The notes under the pieces: model-generated
What the model was told of the DNA's origin: nothing
Databases searched by the model: none
The model's input: the letters and a program-made list of their open reading frames with translations, nothing else
Position numbers and translations under genes: made by a program
In this document: piece after piece, positions 1 through 10,802 of the stretch
How the letters are laid out: every line of letters starts with the position of its first letter
Numbering within the stretch: the first letter of the stretch is position 1
Origin: Hypericum androsaemum
Taxonomy: Eukaryota > Streptophyta > Magnoliopsida > Malpighiales > Hypericaceae
Direction of reading: 5' to 3'
DNA: 64,000 bases
Assembly (NCBI GenBank): GCA_963995505.1
Contig: OZ023183.1
Coordinates: 14,442,671-14,506,670 of the forward strand

Positions 1-8
1 AAAAAAAA

Positions 9-720
9 AGTATTAATTTCTAGTTGAAAATGCAAAAGTCAATAGTGTACATGTCAAGAAACCATTCATACCTCAATTAGTGAGATTGTTATTCTATCTT
101 GATTAAAATTTGAGTTCAAATTTTTTAGAATATACTAATGTTAAATGGTTAATATTGTTAAAAACTTTTGACATATTTTAAAAATTTCACCCGACTCGAA
201 TGTGTATTACTCGAGCCAAACTTCTTTATGAGTTTCAATGACCTAGTCGTAGCCCACCTTCTTGCATCGAAAGCGATGCCTTGACCTTTTGCAGAAGTTT
301 GGAAAGCATTTCATACCGGCACGCATGCGTTCACCTTTCGACCCATTTCATCGAATAATATCAGCAATTCAATCAGGAGTTTCTTCTAACCAAACCTTAA
401 AATCTTATGGATCGACAAAAAAAATAGTAATAAAAATCCACAAAATAGTACCAACAATGATATATATTATCTAGGTTGCATCCCTCCTGTAATCAAATCT
501 TTAGGACTCTTTTTTTAAAAATAATACCGGATACATATACCCCTAGTAGTAATAAAATATATCAACTTGTAAAAAAAATAATCAACAATGAAATTACTCT
601 ACCAAAGAAAAAGACAGTCTCCCCTAGAAAAGAAAAGGACAGTCGGTAACGACAATGGATCTTGTATGAGGCGACTCGATCATGAAAGATGGACATCAAT
701 CTTGCTCTATTCACTTAGAT
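9..720. repeat. Dispersed duplication, copy 1 (uninterrupted)
   Basis: This block is closely similar to 19634-21478, about 19.6 kb away in the same orientation. The best-conserved part is about 262-440, where both copies share the same short reading frame on the plus strand apart from a few changes. I recognise no protein family on either strand. Copy 2 carries a 1.14-kb insertion whose empty site lies here at about 620-645. The left limit may lie outside the window, since similarity starts within the first ten bases. It could be part of an unrecognised transposon or a segmental duplication. Confidence 0.8.
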
Positions 721-1108
721 TACCCACGACACCAACTCATCACAGCCTAGATCACGAAATAAAATATTAATTTTTCTCTCATCTATTTCCAACTCAATTC
801 AACTAAATATTTACTACTTATAACAATAACACATCCCAACCTAGATCACGAAATAAACAATTAATTTTTCTCTCCTCTACATATTAATCCACTATCTTTT
901 TTCATTTATATAAATTTATAACAAGTACACGGAAATAATTAATTCGTAATTAATTTGTAATACGAATTAAGAAATAATTAAAAATTTAATTAAAACTGAC
1001 AAAATTAAAATTATATTAGTTGCAATTAAAAATTAGTGATACATAAATTAAATGATAAATTAATTGACTCAAATGATAAATTATAATTACAAAAGAGATT
1101 ATAAAAAA
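721..1108. other. AT-rich spacer, nothing recognised
   Basis: Very AT-rich sequence with short poly-A and poly-T runs. A short phrase of the form CCTAGATCACGAAATAAA occurs twice, near 747 and 841. I see no coding region, RNA gene or element ends. Confidence 0.5.
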
Positions 1109-1830
1109 TTAAACTGGATTGCCAAATTTTTGCCAAATATGCTCAATCAAATCACTTCTAAGAGCGTTATGAGCTTCTCTATTGCGAAGTTGTTCCCTAG
1201 CAGACATATAGGTTGATAGGCTTTCGATGCGTTCACTAGAGAATTGAAAAGGTTCTCCATCATCCCCTCCTTGTTCTTCATTTGTTCTTCTTCTTGGTCT
1301 GTCATTGATAAATTCTGTCGGATTATAATAATTGAGGTATGTGTCGCGTTCATCCTCTACTAACATATTGTGCAATATGATACAAGCTATCATTATTTTT
1401 TCCATTAAATCCTTATCCCACAGAAGACATGGGTGTTTAATGAATGCAAAACGAGCTTGTATAACTCCAAATGCTCGCTCCACATCCTTTCTAGCAGTCT
1501 CTTGATGCTCATCGAACAATTTATGCTTTTGGATTGTTGGAGATGTAATCGACTTGACAAATGCAACCCATGAAGGATATATCTCATCAGTGAGATAATA
1601 TGCCATATCACTTTGCCAACCGTTGACGATATAATCCACTTTTGGTGCTCGACCTTCTAAAATATCACTAAAAACAGGAGATCGATGAAGAACATTAATA
1701 TCATTGTATATACCTGGTGTTTCAAAGAAAGCATGCCATATACATAAGTCATATGATGCAACCGCCTCCAAAATTATTGTTGCCTTTCCACTCCTTCCTG
1801 CATACTGACCAGCCCATGCAGTAGGATAAA
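1109..1830 (-). pseudogene. PIF/Harbinger transposase (HARBI1/ALP1-like) C-terminal fragment
   Basis: The open frame at 1109-1771, minus strand, encodes about 220 residues matching the C-terminal half of plant Harbinger-type transposases and their domesticated ALP1-like relatives (DDE_Tnp_4). Visible hallmarks are NDINVL, with the second catalytic aspartate, and VERAFGVIQARFAF, with the catalytic glutamate. The frame continues upstream to about 1826 with the family sequence PTAWAGQYAGRSGKATIILE. The N-terminal part with the first catalytic aspartate is missing because the fragment abuts a Copia fragment at about 1826-1836. It is therefore not an active nuclease. The stop codon appears native. 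Neither the terminal inverted repeats nor the companion Myb-like gene of an autonomous Harbinger is visible. Confidence 0.85.
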
Positions 1831-1833
1831 ATC

Positions 1834-3751
1834 CAAAAATGTATATTGCTTGGATATGGTGAGAACTCCAGTGGCTATAAACTATTTAATCCGCTTACAA
1901 GAAAAGTGGTGATGTCTAGAGATGTTGAATTTGATGAAAAGAAAATCTGCAATTGGGATTCTGATACTCGGGAAGAAAATCTTGTCATTGATGATAAGGT
2001 TATTTTGGAAGCACATATTGAGGAAGAGCACCAAGAAGATGAAGTTACAACTACTGTCTCTGGAAACTCAATGGAAGCAAGTGGTTCTTCTTCGAGTCCA
2101 GCCACTCGGACACGAAGAGTTGATGATCTTTATTCGGCCACTCGAAGACTTCATATGGATGAGTTCACCTTATTTTGTCTCTTTGCAGGATTTGATCATT
2201 TACACTTTGAAGATGCTAGTGAAGAAGAGGTGTGGCAAAATGCAATGAAAGAAGAAATTCAAACCATAGAGAAGAACAATACTTGGCAGCTAGTTTCACT
2301 ACCCGAAGGACATCATTCCATAGGTGTCAAATAGATTTTTAAGACAAAGAAGAATGCAAAAGGGGAAGTAGAGAAGTATAAAGCCTGACTCGTTGCAAAG
2401 GGCTATAAACAAAAACATTGCATTGATTATGATGAGGTGTTCGCACCAGTTGCTCACCTTGAGATGGTGAGATTGCTTATTGCCTTGGCGGCTCAAAATA
2501 AATGGAAGCTGTTTCATATGGATGTAAAGTCCACTTTTCTTAATGGCTATCTTGATGAGAAAATTTATGTTGAGCAACCCGAGGGATTTGTTATTCTCGG
2601 ACAGGAGGAGAAGGTTTATAAGTTGAGCAAGGCACTCTATGGGCTTAAACAATCACCGAGAGCATGGAACTCGCGTATTGATGCATATTTTCTCGGGCAT
2701 GGCTTTACGAAGTGTCCCTATGAGCATGCTCTTTATGTGAAGGTTGATTCTAATGGTGGGATTCTATTTGTGTGTCTTTATGTTGATGATCTTATGTTCA
2801 CAGGAAATAAATGAAGCTATGTTGAAGGAATTCAAGGATTCAATGATCCAAGAATTTGAAATGACTGATCTAGGCCTTATGAAATATTTTCTGGGCATCG
2901 AAGTTGATCAAAGAGAAGATGGCGTCTTTGCCTCTCAAACAAAGTATGCTCAGGATATTCTTGCTAAGTTTTCAATGGCGGATGGCAATCCTGAAGCTAC
3001 ACCAGTTGACCAGAGTGTCAAGTTAACCAAGGAGGGAGATGGTGATCTTGTTGATTCGATATTTTATAAAAGTATTATTGGCAGCTTACGATATTTGACT
3101 TGCAGCAGACCAGATATTATGTGTGGAGTTAGCTTGGTTAGTCATTTTTCAGAGGAGCCGAAAGAGTCAAACTTGCAAGCTGCTAAAAAGATTATGCATT
3201 ATTTGAAAGGCATGGCTGATTATGGCATTTTTTATTCCTCCTCGCCAAATTCTGAAGTAGTTGCCTATAGTGATAGTGATTGGGGTGGAAGCTATGACAG
3301 GAAAAGTACTTCTGGTTTTGTGTTCTATCTTGGAGGAAGTGTTTTTACATGGTCCTCGAAGAAATAATCTGTTGTCGCTTTATCGACATGTGAGGCAGAA
3401 TATATTGCAGCGGCATCATGTGTTTGTCATGCGACTTGGCTCAAAAGATTACTTGAGGTACTTCAGATTGATCAAAAGGAGCCTATGAAGATTTATATGG
3501 ACAACAAGTCAGCTAGTCAGCTATTGCACTTGCGAAGAATCCAGTTCATCATGAAAGATCGAAGCATATTGATGTCCGATTTCATTTCATCCGAGAATAT
3601 GTGAAGAACAAAGATGTACAGCTCATTCATGTCGCATCAAGAGAACAGGCAGCAGATATTTTCACTAAACCACTCAAGAATGATTTGTTTGTTGAGCTAC
3701 GAAGAAAGCTCGGTGTTCGTTCCTTGGAAGATACAAGTTTAAGGGGGAGTA
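1834..3751 (+). pseudogene. Ty1/Copia pol fragment: integrase end, reverse transcriptase, RNase H
   Basis: Decayed Tnt1-like Copia polyprotein. The frame enters at about 1834 with the integrase C-terminal region (LLGYGENSSGYKLFNPL, then SRDVEFDE). It continues through reverse transcriptase (MDVKSTFLNG, ALYGLKQSPRAW, catalytic LYVDDL near 2775-2795) into RNase H (YSDSDWGG, then STCEAEYIAA after a stop, then ADIFTKPLK). Damage includes stops at 2332 (a Trp codon changed to TAG) and near 2387 (an Arg codon changed to TGA), a small frameshift near 2810, and an 8-bp tandem duplication GTCAGCTA near 3508-3525 that shifts the frame. The 5' LTR, gag, protease and integrase core are absent. A polypurine tract, AAGGGGGAG, precedes the 3' LTR. 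Confidence 0.92.
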
Positions 3752-3990
3752 TGTTAGATAATTAAACTTTTTCATGAATGTTCTAAGTGCGTGAATGTAT
3801 CTAGAAGTCCAAGTAACTATTTTGACTATGCCTAGAGAATTTAAGAGGTTGACACATTGGATGTGTAACTTGGAGTCTCTTAGTTTGCTCACCTCCAAGT
3901 ATAAATATGTAATTTGTTGAATGGAATAAATAACACATCAAGAAGCTTATTAAGTAAAAACCTTGTCTACTTCTCTGTCCATTTCCCACA
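3752..3990 (+). repeat. 3' LTR of the Copia fragment
   Basis: It starts TGTTAGATAATT just after the polypurine tract and ends ATTTCCCACA, keeping the TG...CA ends of Copia LTRs; about 239 bp. The next base begins methyltransferase exon sequence (AGGTTCAATAGT), so this LTR marks an insertion inside that exon. The 5' flank needed to confirm a 5-bp target duplication (expected AGGTT) has been lost. Confidence 0.8.
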
Positions 3991-4752
3991 AGGTTCAATA
4001 GTATGTTCAACGAGGGACTTTCGAGCTACACAAAGCTCGTGATGAAGAAATTGGTGGAAGAGTTCAGAGGATTCAATGGTTTCAAGGTCCTGGTTGACGT
4101 AGGTAGCGGCTGTGGAGTTTCTGTTGCCGCTATCATTTATAAGAATCCTCACATGAAATGCATCAACTACGATTTGCCACATGTTGTCACCGACGGCCCT
4201 TCGTGTCCAAGTCGATCAAGCAAGTTAAAGAAAATAATTTGGGACTATATCATGATTAAGTTTTTCTTCGAGAAAATGAATAAGGATAGAGGCACAATGT
4301 TGGTCGAATGATCATTTCAGAGTCTGATTATTATTATTTTCTGACAATATGCTTCTTTGTACTGTAGGGGTGGAACATATAGGGGGAGACATGTTTACTA
4401 ATGTTCCAAAAGCTGATGGAATCATGCTCAAGGTAAGAGCTATTAGATTCGATGAACTCCGTACTTGTGAAAAAATGTAAATAAATTGTCATGTGAAAAT
4501 GTTGGAAAAAAGAACTAATCTCCTATGCTCTTCAAGTTGCTGTGTCAAAGTGTGCTAGTCTCTTCTGCTCTAACTTGATAAAATTATGTAGCACCCTTGA
4601 TCAGCTGCATCGAGCCACAAATTCTCGGTTCTAGTTAATCTAGTCTTAGCTGTAAAATAGTCATGTAATTAGGACAAAACTAGTCGTTTGTTGTCTGCGG
4701 ATTATAGCCATTAGAAGTAGTTGGTCGGTTAGATGTAATTAATGATCATTCT

Positions 4753-5096
4753 TGTTAGAGCAACGGAAGCGTAAACACGGATGTGTAGAACACCCATAAC
4801 ATATAGTATGAGATAGGAAGAATCGAGGACACACGATATACGTGGTTCGGTCAATTGATCTACTCTTCGGGGCCGAGACGATCATCACTATAATATGTGG
4901 AGATACATGGTACATAAGCCATAGGCGAGGCGGTGCCTCAAGCCTAACTCTCTCGTGCCTATACTACCATTGCGTTATGCAAAGACCAAAAGAACATCTA
5001 ATTCCTAACCTCCTATATATAGAGGACAAGCCCAATATATTTCACAATAGGAAATAGAGTTCTATTCTAATTAGGAATTTGAGACAAATCCTAAAA
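4753..5096 (-). repeat. LTR (3' LTR in element orientation)
   Basis: About 344 bp, TGTTAGAG to TCCTAAAA. It matches 7164-7485 closely apart from a roughly 20-bp stretch missing in the right copy near the GAGGCGGT motif and scattered substitutions. It contains a TATATATA box-like stretch near 5015. Confidence 0.88.
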
Positions 5097-7163
5097 ATCT
5101 CCACCTTGGACCAAATTCCAAAAATAATTGTCTTCTCTTGCTTCAAAGCTCATCTTCCACATCAGACCATCTTCACAGTGTGTCTCTTCTAGTAAGCTCA
5201 ATCATCCGCCTCAATCTTGAAAACTCTACCTTGAATGGAATCTTCCACAAGTATCTCAAAAATATATACTCACCTTGGGTCTTCAACTCCAGAAGAACCA
5301 ACAGAACTGGAGAAAATCTTCATGCACGTAACACGAGAGTTTTTCACATTGGAGAAACCACTCCAACGCCCACAACAATGCCTAAATCTCATAGGCTAGC
5401 TTCAATCCCAGAAGCTCCAGCACGACCAATACTCATCCCAGTATGGTGTACTCTCACAGGGCACTCTCAAACTATTTCTCTAACTACATAGCACACTCCA
5501 CCTCCACGGGAAAGCTCCACCTTCATGTGGATACCGACTGTTGGGATTACATCGCCGAGCGAACACCAATCTCAGTCCAAATAAAAGACGAGGACACCAG
5601 CTATAGGCCTTTACATCACCTTCATGTGAATACCTTATGGACATCAATCTTGGAATTCTCCACCAGCTATAGGACTTTACATCACCTTCACGTGAACACC
5701 TTCTGGACACCAAGCTTGCTGTCGCTATTACACCTCACTCCTCCATCCTCATGGGCAACCAGGAGACATACTGCATAACCTGTGAGTCAAAACAAAACGG
5801 ATACTTATATCGAATCTTTGCCTTCATCGTCAATGAGTAACTAGTCCAAACTACATTCAATATCTTCACACGATCCACCTTTTGGTCCAACATGATACGA
5901 CCACTCCATGATCGATCAACCATGAACCCAAAATAGACCCGATCAAATCCCATGGAACAAGGGAGTCTCCGGAGAAAGAAGTGGCCTCAAGCTCCTCTAA
6001 ATTTCTCACACCACTCTACACTACACAGATAATACCACATACATGTATAGGAGATACCATTGGACCCGAGCTCAAAGTCCAATAAGATTTGGGCCAACTA
6101 CCCAACTAGCCTCCACCTTGAACCAAATCATATGTTCGATCTTCAACGGTGAATCTCCAAGACCTGAACAATCTTCAATTCAACAGGACCCCAATCTGAC
6201 TCTTCCTTGGTCAAATCTTTAACTCGGACAAACAAAATAACCATGCCCATCAAACCCGATACAAACTTCATGATCCAAACTAAGACCCAAGATTTTCTCC
6301 TCAAAATCGGTCAAATCTTTAAGGATCACCAATAATCTCGCCCAAAAAAAGTCTGGTTCAACTTCCAAACTATGACTAATCACATCCATCATGCCTCTGT
6401 AACCGAATATGGTCAAAATCAAATAAACCAGCCTCAAACCAGTCAAAATATCATTAACCAGCCCAAAAATCCATCTTTTGGTCGAACCAGAAAACCAAAT
6501 CGGTCACTCAACTCTCATCGACCCAAAATTTCCCAAACCCCAAAATTAGGGTTTCACTAAGGGGCGGCGGCCGGATCTTTCATCAACGGCTGCGGTGGCT
6601 TCACGCGGATGGTCAACGACAAGAACGGATAGGGGCTGGCGTGCTCGGCCTCGGTCAGCGAGCGGTGGTGCCGCGATGGTAGAGCGGGGAGAGCTTCTCT
6701 CCCTCCCCTGACTTTCTCTCTCCCCGACACAGGGGTATCTCTTTGCATCGACGGTGAGCTCCCGAACAAGGGCGACGACAGGGTCCTCCAGGCATGGCGC
6801 GGTGGGTGCGCGGGCCTCCTCCTCAAATCAAGGGACGACCAGCAACGGGCGTCTCTCTCCTTCTCCAGAACATGAACAACAAGCTTCTTCTCCTCAAGGC
6901 GCGGGCTTCTTTTCCTCTATCTTCACCGATCGGTGAACAACGGCTCTCCTCCCTGGCGCAACAACGGAGCTTGGGGACGACTCTACCACAAAGCGGCGAC
7001 GGTGGCAACAAACTGGGGCAGCGGCCGACTGATGTGGCTGGCGGCTCCAAAGTTTTTCCAACCCTAATCCCCAATTTTCTTCCAATTTTCCCCAAATTAT
7101 GAAACTGCCACTGTCTAATTTTTTTTGTATACTCGAATCTCAGATCTGGCTCTGATACCAATT

Positions 7164-7485
7164 TGTTAGGCCAGCGAAAGCTTAAACACGAATGTGTAGA
7201 ACACCCATAACAAATAGTATGAGATAAAAAGAATCGAGGACACACGATATACGTGGTTCGGTCAATTGACCTACTCCACGGGGCCGAGACGATCATCACT
7301 ATAATATGTGGAGATACATGGTACATAAGCCATATGCGAGGCGGTACCTATACTACCATTGCGTTATGCAAAAACTCAAAGAACATCTAATTCCTAGCCT
7401 CCTATATATAGAGGACAAGCCCAATATATTTCACAATAGGAAATAGAGTTCTATTCTAATTAGGAATTTGAGATAAATCCTAACA
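7164..7485 (-). repeat. LTR (5' LTR in element orientation)
   Basis: About 322 bp, TGTTAGGCC to ATCCTAACA, beginning three bases from the primer-binding site at 7150-7160. It has intact TGTTAG/CTAACA ends and is followed directly by the ATTCT target duplication. Confidence 0.88.
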
Positions 7486-8180
7486 ATTCTAACCCTTGTA
7501 TACAAGTGGTTGTATGCCATAATACCTAATTAATGATTATATATTAATCAGCAATCCATACTCCACAACTGGGGAGATGACTATTGCGCAAAAATTCTCA
7601 AGAACTGTTATGATACTCTACCAAGTATCGGCAAGTTAGTGGTTGTTGACTGGGTGCTTCCTGAGGTGCCAGCGAACAACATTTCTTCCCACATCGTTCT
7701 AGCTCAAGACGTGTTAATGATGGCCATACATCCTGGAGGCAAAGAAAGAACCCTCAAGGAGTTCGAGGCCATGGCCTACAAGTTTGGTTTCACGAGGTTT
7801 GAACTCCATAACTGCATATTCAATATGTGGGTCATGGAGTTCCACAAAGGTGCTTAAGAGAAGAACTACTATGCAAAGTTTGAGGTGATTGCCACAAAAT
7901 CTCCTAGTTAGTTTGTTTGAATAAGTTTTTGGTTGATTGCATTATATTTGAAAAATACATGTTTGGTATTGTAGATGACTCTAAATATCTTGTAATAAAG
8001 ATATAATCATGGTAAACATCGGCAAGAGACACCATAATGAAGACATATTTCTTGAGATGTATCGCTGGATGGTTAATTTTGTCTGAAATCTACATGGATG
8101 TTCATTGTTTGGATGTATCTTTTACCATCTAGTCTATAAATAACTGCGCTTAACAGGCTAATTGTAATTGTTAATGTATG

Positions 8181-8315
8181 TGTTAGGAATTCAAAATAGG
8201 AGTCCCAAACAATAGCCCGATACAAAACAAACTTGTAGCAAGTGGTATTAAGAGCCCGATACAAAACAAACCTTAGTATAATCTCTTTTTTACTTATTCC
8301 TCACCAAACTCAACA
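8181..8315 (-). repeat. LTR of element A (3' LTR, internally deleted)
   Basis: TGTTAGGAATTC to AACTCAACA, 135 bp against 271 bp for its partner; the two agree at both ends only. The phrase AGCCCGATACAAAACAAAC occurs twice inside it, near 8214 and 8251. Confidence 0.8.
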
Positions 8316-8339
8316 ATCTCCACATTGGCGAGAAATAAT

Positions 8340-9356
8340 CTCGTGGACAAACTATGAAGCTCCATCCGAACTTCAACAAAACTCCACCTTGACGAAACAC
8401 CGCCCCATGAAGAGATGAGATCTTGTAAGACCAATTCATCTCCACCGATTCCACCTCGGACGCCATCAATAAGACCATCTCAACTTTCTCGCCACCTTTG
8501 TTCAGTCACTTGGAGCTAGCCCCTAAGCTCGAGCTTCCGAGCTTGCTTGGCGTCTTCCCTCTAACCTCCATTGAATCCCAACTAGCAAGTCCACCTGCCG
8601 AAGCAACCTTTCGACCAATAGACGCACCCTCTATTTTTCTGTCAACCCCATGCTCCGCAATCTTGAACTGCTTTTCTGCTGACCTTCTTGCCTCAAACCA
8701 ATGCTACTTACTATAGCATACAATGGGCAACCTTTTATTCTACCAAGTAGAACTTTTGACACGCCACGAGAGTTCGGCCTTGAGTAAGATACTCAATTCG
8801 CCCATGGTGCTACCAATGGCTTCACATTTCTCATGCAAAACCTACCCAACATTTTTCACGTGCACGTACCTTTAGACAACCATAGCGGGAACTTGCTAAC
8901 TTTGTCTCCTGGAATCCCAACTCCACTCAAACCATTTATGTCAAGCCTTTGCTCCATTATACAAGAGTGTTCCCCCTCTCCATCGGAACACAACGAGGTA
9001 ACTCCACCTACAACCGTGTTCTCCACTAACATGTAGGTATTCCTAACATCCCTTTCACCCTTTATCACCACCACAGCATCCTTCTCCACCTTTATTAGCC
9101 CGCCTACAACCTTATAGATGTACCCACTATAATCCAAAGCTCCTAATGAGATCAAATTTCTCTCCAACTTTGGAACATGCCTAACCCCACACAATTTACT
9201 CTCAACACCATCCCACATCTTAATCTGGATATCACCTATACCAGCAATTCTACAAGTATAACCATCACCCACAGTCACCATACCTGAATCAACGAACTTG
9301 TAGGTGTCAAACCACCCTCTCTTGGGCGTCATGTGGAAAGAGCAAGCGCTATCCAA
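8340..9356 (-). pseudogene. Element A: protease and GAG-pre-integrase region with decayed tail
   Basis: The open frame at 8856-9356 encodes MDSACSFHMTPKRGWF, matching the Tnt1-type protease region (usual form LDSGCSFHM), followed by the pre-integrase-type KLERNLISLGALDYSGY. The usual DSG/DTG active site reads DSA, so the protease is probably inactive. Downstream, to about 8340, frames are broken. Sequence near 8560-8720 aligns in pieces with the other copies around a YAM.C.IG block and a GASIG...ASAGGLA block. YAM.C resembles the reverse transcriptase/RNase H boundary of Copia (MYAMVCTRPD); the rest is unassigned. Confidence 0.75.
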
Positions 9357-9359
9357 AAT

Positions 9360-10193
9360 TCAGGAATTAGAAAGCTTTGGACCCGATAAGACAGAAAGAA
9401 CATCACCATCCGATTCGTCTGAATATGAGGTCATATTCACAGAACTCGATCCTTTTCCCTCACGATCCCAAGTTCTTCTCGGACAATCCTTCTTCACGTG
9501 CCCTTTTTCTCCGCACTCAAAGCAATTTCCTTTAAACCTCCTTGACCCCAACTTGGATCCCTTTCCATCTCTTTCTCCTGCTCGACCATAGCTACCCCTC
9601 ACAACCAGCCCCACTGCTTGATCATCGCTACTTTTTCTCCTTTGATGAAACCCTAGCAGCGCACTTGTGATATCTTGCAACACCAGGGAATCCTTCCCCC
9701 AAGTTAGAGTTGTAACCAAATTTTTATAGGAGCCAGGTAAGGAATTCAGCAGCAACAATGCCTTGTCTTCTTCCTCGAAGTTCACATCAACCTTTCTCAA
9801 GACACTCACAATTTGACTAAAACTATTAATGTGTTGGCTCAAATCCGAGCCCTTCTTCATCTTGAGCCCGTACAATCTTTGCTTAAGATAAAGCTTATTT
9901 GACAAAGACGTAGACATATACCTTGCTTCCAATTTCTTCCATACCTCAGATGATGACTCCTCATCCATGACGTGATACATCACATCATCCGCCAAGCACA
10001 AGCGAATTATTGACACCGCCTTGGCCCCCATCTCCTTCCACTCTTGTTCCTCCATCGTCTCGGACTTCTTCTCCGAGAACGCGATGACCATCCCTTGTTG
10101 CACGAGGAGATCCTTGACACGCCTTTGCCATAATCCAAAATACGATGAACCATCGAACTTCACTAGAGAAAACTTCACGCAGTGATCCGACAT
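9360..10193 (-). CDS. Copia gag polyprotein of element A
   Basis: A 277-residue open frame starting MSDHCVKFSLVKFDGSSYF, a typical Copia gag N-terminus (UBN2 family). KKLEARYMSTSLSNKLYLK and the later LLNSLPGSY belong to the same fold. Near residues 223-236 is a zinc knuckle, CFECGEKGHVKKDC, with CX2CX4HX4C spacing intact. Gag forms the cytoplasmic particle that packages element RNA. The frame is open throughout, unlike the gag remnants of its relatives in this window, and closes at a stop just before the protease region, so gag and protease are in separate frames now. Whether it is expressed cannot be judged. Confidence 0.88.
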   Translation of the reverse strand: MSDHCVKFSLVKFDGSSYFGLWQRRVKDLLVQQGMVIAFSEKKSETMEEQEWKEMGAKAVSIIRLCLADDVMYHVMDEESSSEVWKKLEARYMSTSLSNKLYLKQRLYGLKMKKGSDLSQHINSFSQIVSVLRKVDVNFEEEDKALLLLNSLPGSYKNLVTTLTWGKDSLVLQDITSALLGFHQRRKSSDDQAVGLVVRGSYGRAGERDGKGSKLGSRRFKGNCFECGEKGHVKKDCPRRTWDREGKGSSSVNMTSYSDESDGDVLSVLSGPKLSNS

Positions 10194-10220
10194 CCTCCAA
10201 TCTTAGCTCTTGATACCACT

Positions 10221-10491
10221 TGTCAGGAATTCAGCAACTTAGAGAACAAATTGTGCAAAAGAATATGACGCAAGAGATTGCGTGGTTTGGCCTAATGCCT
10301 ACGTCCACGGGGATAAAGGAGAACTTTTATTGATGGATCCGAGTCACAAAGCCATTACAAAACCCTTGGATAACAGCCTTTATATAGAGACAAATTCTTG
10401 TACATCAAGTAATCTATTTAGGTCAAATTAGGAGTCTGAAATAAAACAGGATAATAATTCCTCTTTACTTATTTCCTCACCAAACTCAATA
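10221..10491 (-). repeat. LTR of element A (5' LTR)
   Basis: TGTCAGGAATTC to AAACTCAATA, 271 bp, next to the primer-binding site and followed by the GTATG duplication. It shares phrases such as AAGAGATT.CGTGG with the LTRs at 22241-22648 and 24454-24849. Confidence 0.85.
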
Positions 10492-10559
10492 GTATGTTTG
10501 ATGCACTTGTGCATCTTTGTCTAGTGTAGAGAGCACTGTTTGGAAAAGGTGTTGGCATA

Positions 10560-10802
10560 TTGATAAATGTTCATCATTATGGGTATATGGTTGATCTTCT
10601 GGGCCGTTGTGGTCGGCTTGATGAAAAAGCATATGAGCTTATCCTTTATATGAAGGTCAAGTCGGATGCAAGAATGTGGAGGACTTTACTTGGTGCTTGC
10701 AGAATCTATGGCCATTTTTTGCTTGGAGAACGTGCAACTAAACATTTGATGGAACTTAAGGCTCAAGAGGCTGGGGATTATGTTTTATTGACAAACATAT
10801 AA
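10560..10802 (+). pseudogene. PPR protein fragment (E-domain region)
   Basis: An 80-codon frame with the C-terminal signature of plant pentatricopeptide repeat proteins of the E/DYW class: YMVDLLGRCGRLDEKAYEL, WRTLLGACRIYGHF, LGERA and GDYVLLTNI. Intact proteins are several hundred residues long and edit or process organelle RNA. Here only about two repeats remain. The frame ends at a TAA within ATATAA, followed by LINE-like sequence. No upstream repeats are visible before the Copia element boundary at 10496. Confidence 0.85.

Larger units (their letters stand above)
4748..7490 (-). mobile_element. Non-autonomous LTR retrotransposon (LARD/TRIM-like) in a methyltransferase intron
   Basis: The element spans 4753-7485, with direct repeats at both ends (4753-5096 and 7164-7485), and is flanked by a perfect 5-bp target duplication ATTCT (4748-4752 and 7486-7490). 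CTCTGATACCA at 7150-7160 is the reverse complement of the initiator-tRNA-Met primer-binding site next to the right LTR. CTCCACCTTGG at 5099-5109 is the reverse complement of a polypurine tract next to the left LTR. The element is therefore on the minus strand. The 2.07-kb interior has no recognisable gag or pol, only short open frames without family motifs. It must have moved using proteins from another element, presumably a Copia because of the primer site. Confidence 0.88.
3991..7857 (+). pseudogene. Truncated plant O-methyltransferase (COMT-like)
   Basis: The three downstream exons of a class II plant SAM-dependent O-methyltransferase. Exons are 3991-4210, 4368-4432 and 7552-7857 (stop TAA); the GT-AG junctions join in frame. 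Exon one contains the SAM-binding glycine motif LVDVGSGCG and INYDLPHVV. The second encodes VEHIGGDMF. The third starts with ILHNWGDD, keeping the catalytic-type histidine although COMT has LHDW, and ends FNMWVMEFHKGA. Such enzymes methylate phenolic hydroxyls in phenylpropanoid, flavonoid or alkaloid metabolism in the cytosol; the substrate cannot be told here. A Copia LTR abuts the first retained exon, so the N-terminal dimerisation domain is absent and the gene should be dead. A complete 2.7-kb LTR element sits in the last intron. The retained exons have no internal stop. Confidence 0.88.
8181..10491 (-). mobile_element. Gag-only Copia-type LTR element A (TR-GAG-like)
   Basis: Flanked by a perfect 5-bp target duplication GTATG (8176-8180 and 10492-10496). 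The right LTR (10221-10491) is the 5' LTR of this minus-strand element. The left LTR (8181-8315) is shorter because its middle is deleted. GCTCTTGATACCA just inside the right LTR is the reverse complement of a primer-binding site close to the tRNA-Met type. CTCCACATTGG at 8319-8329 is the polypurine tract complement. Inside are gag with a zinc knuckle and a protease/GAG-pre-integrase-like part; integrase and most of reverse transcriptase are missing. Related copies lie at 22241-24849 and, split, at 35500-39560. Confidence 0.88.
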
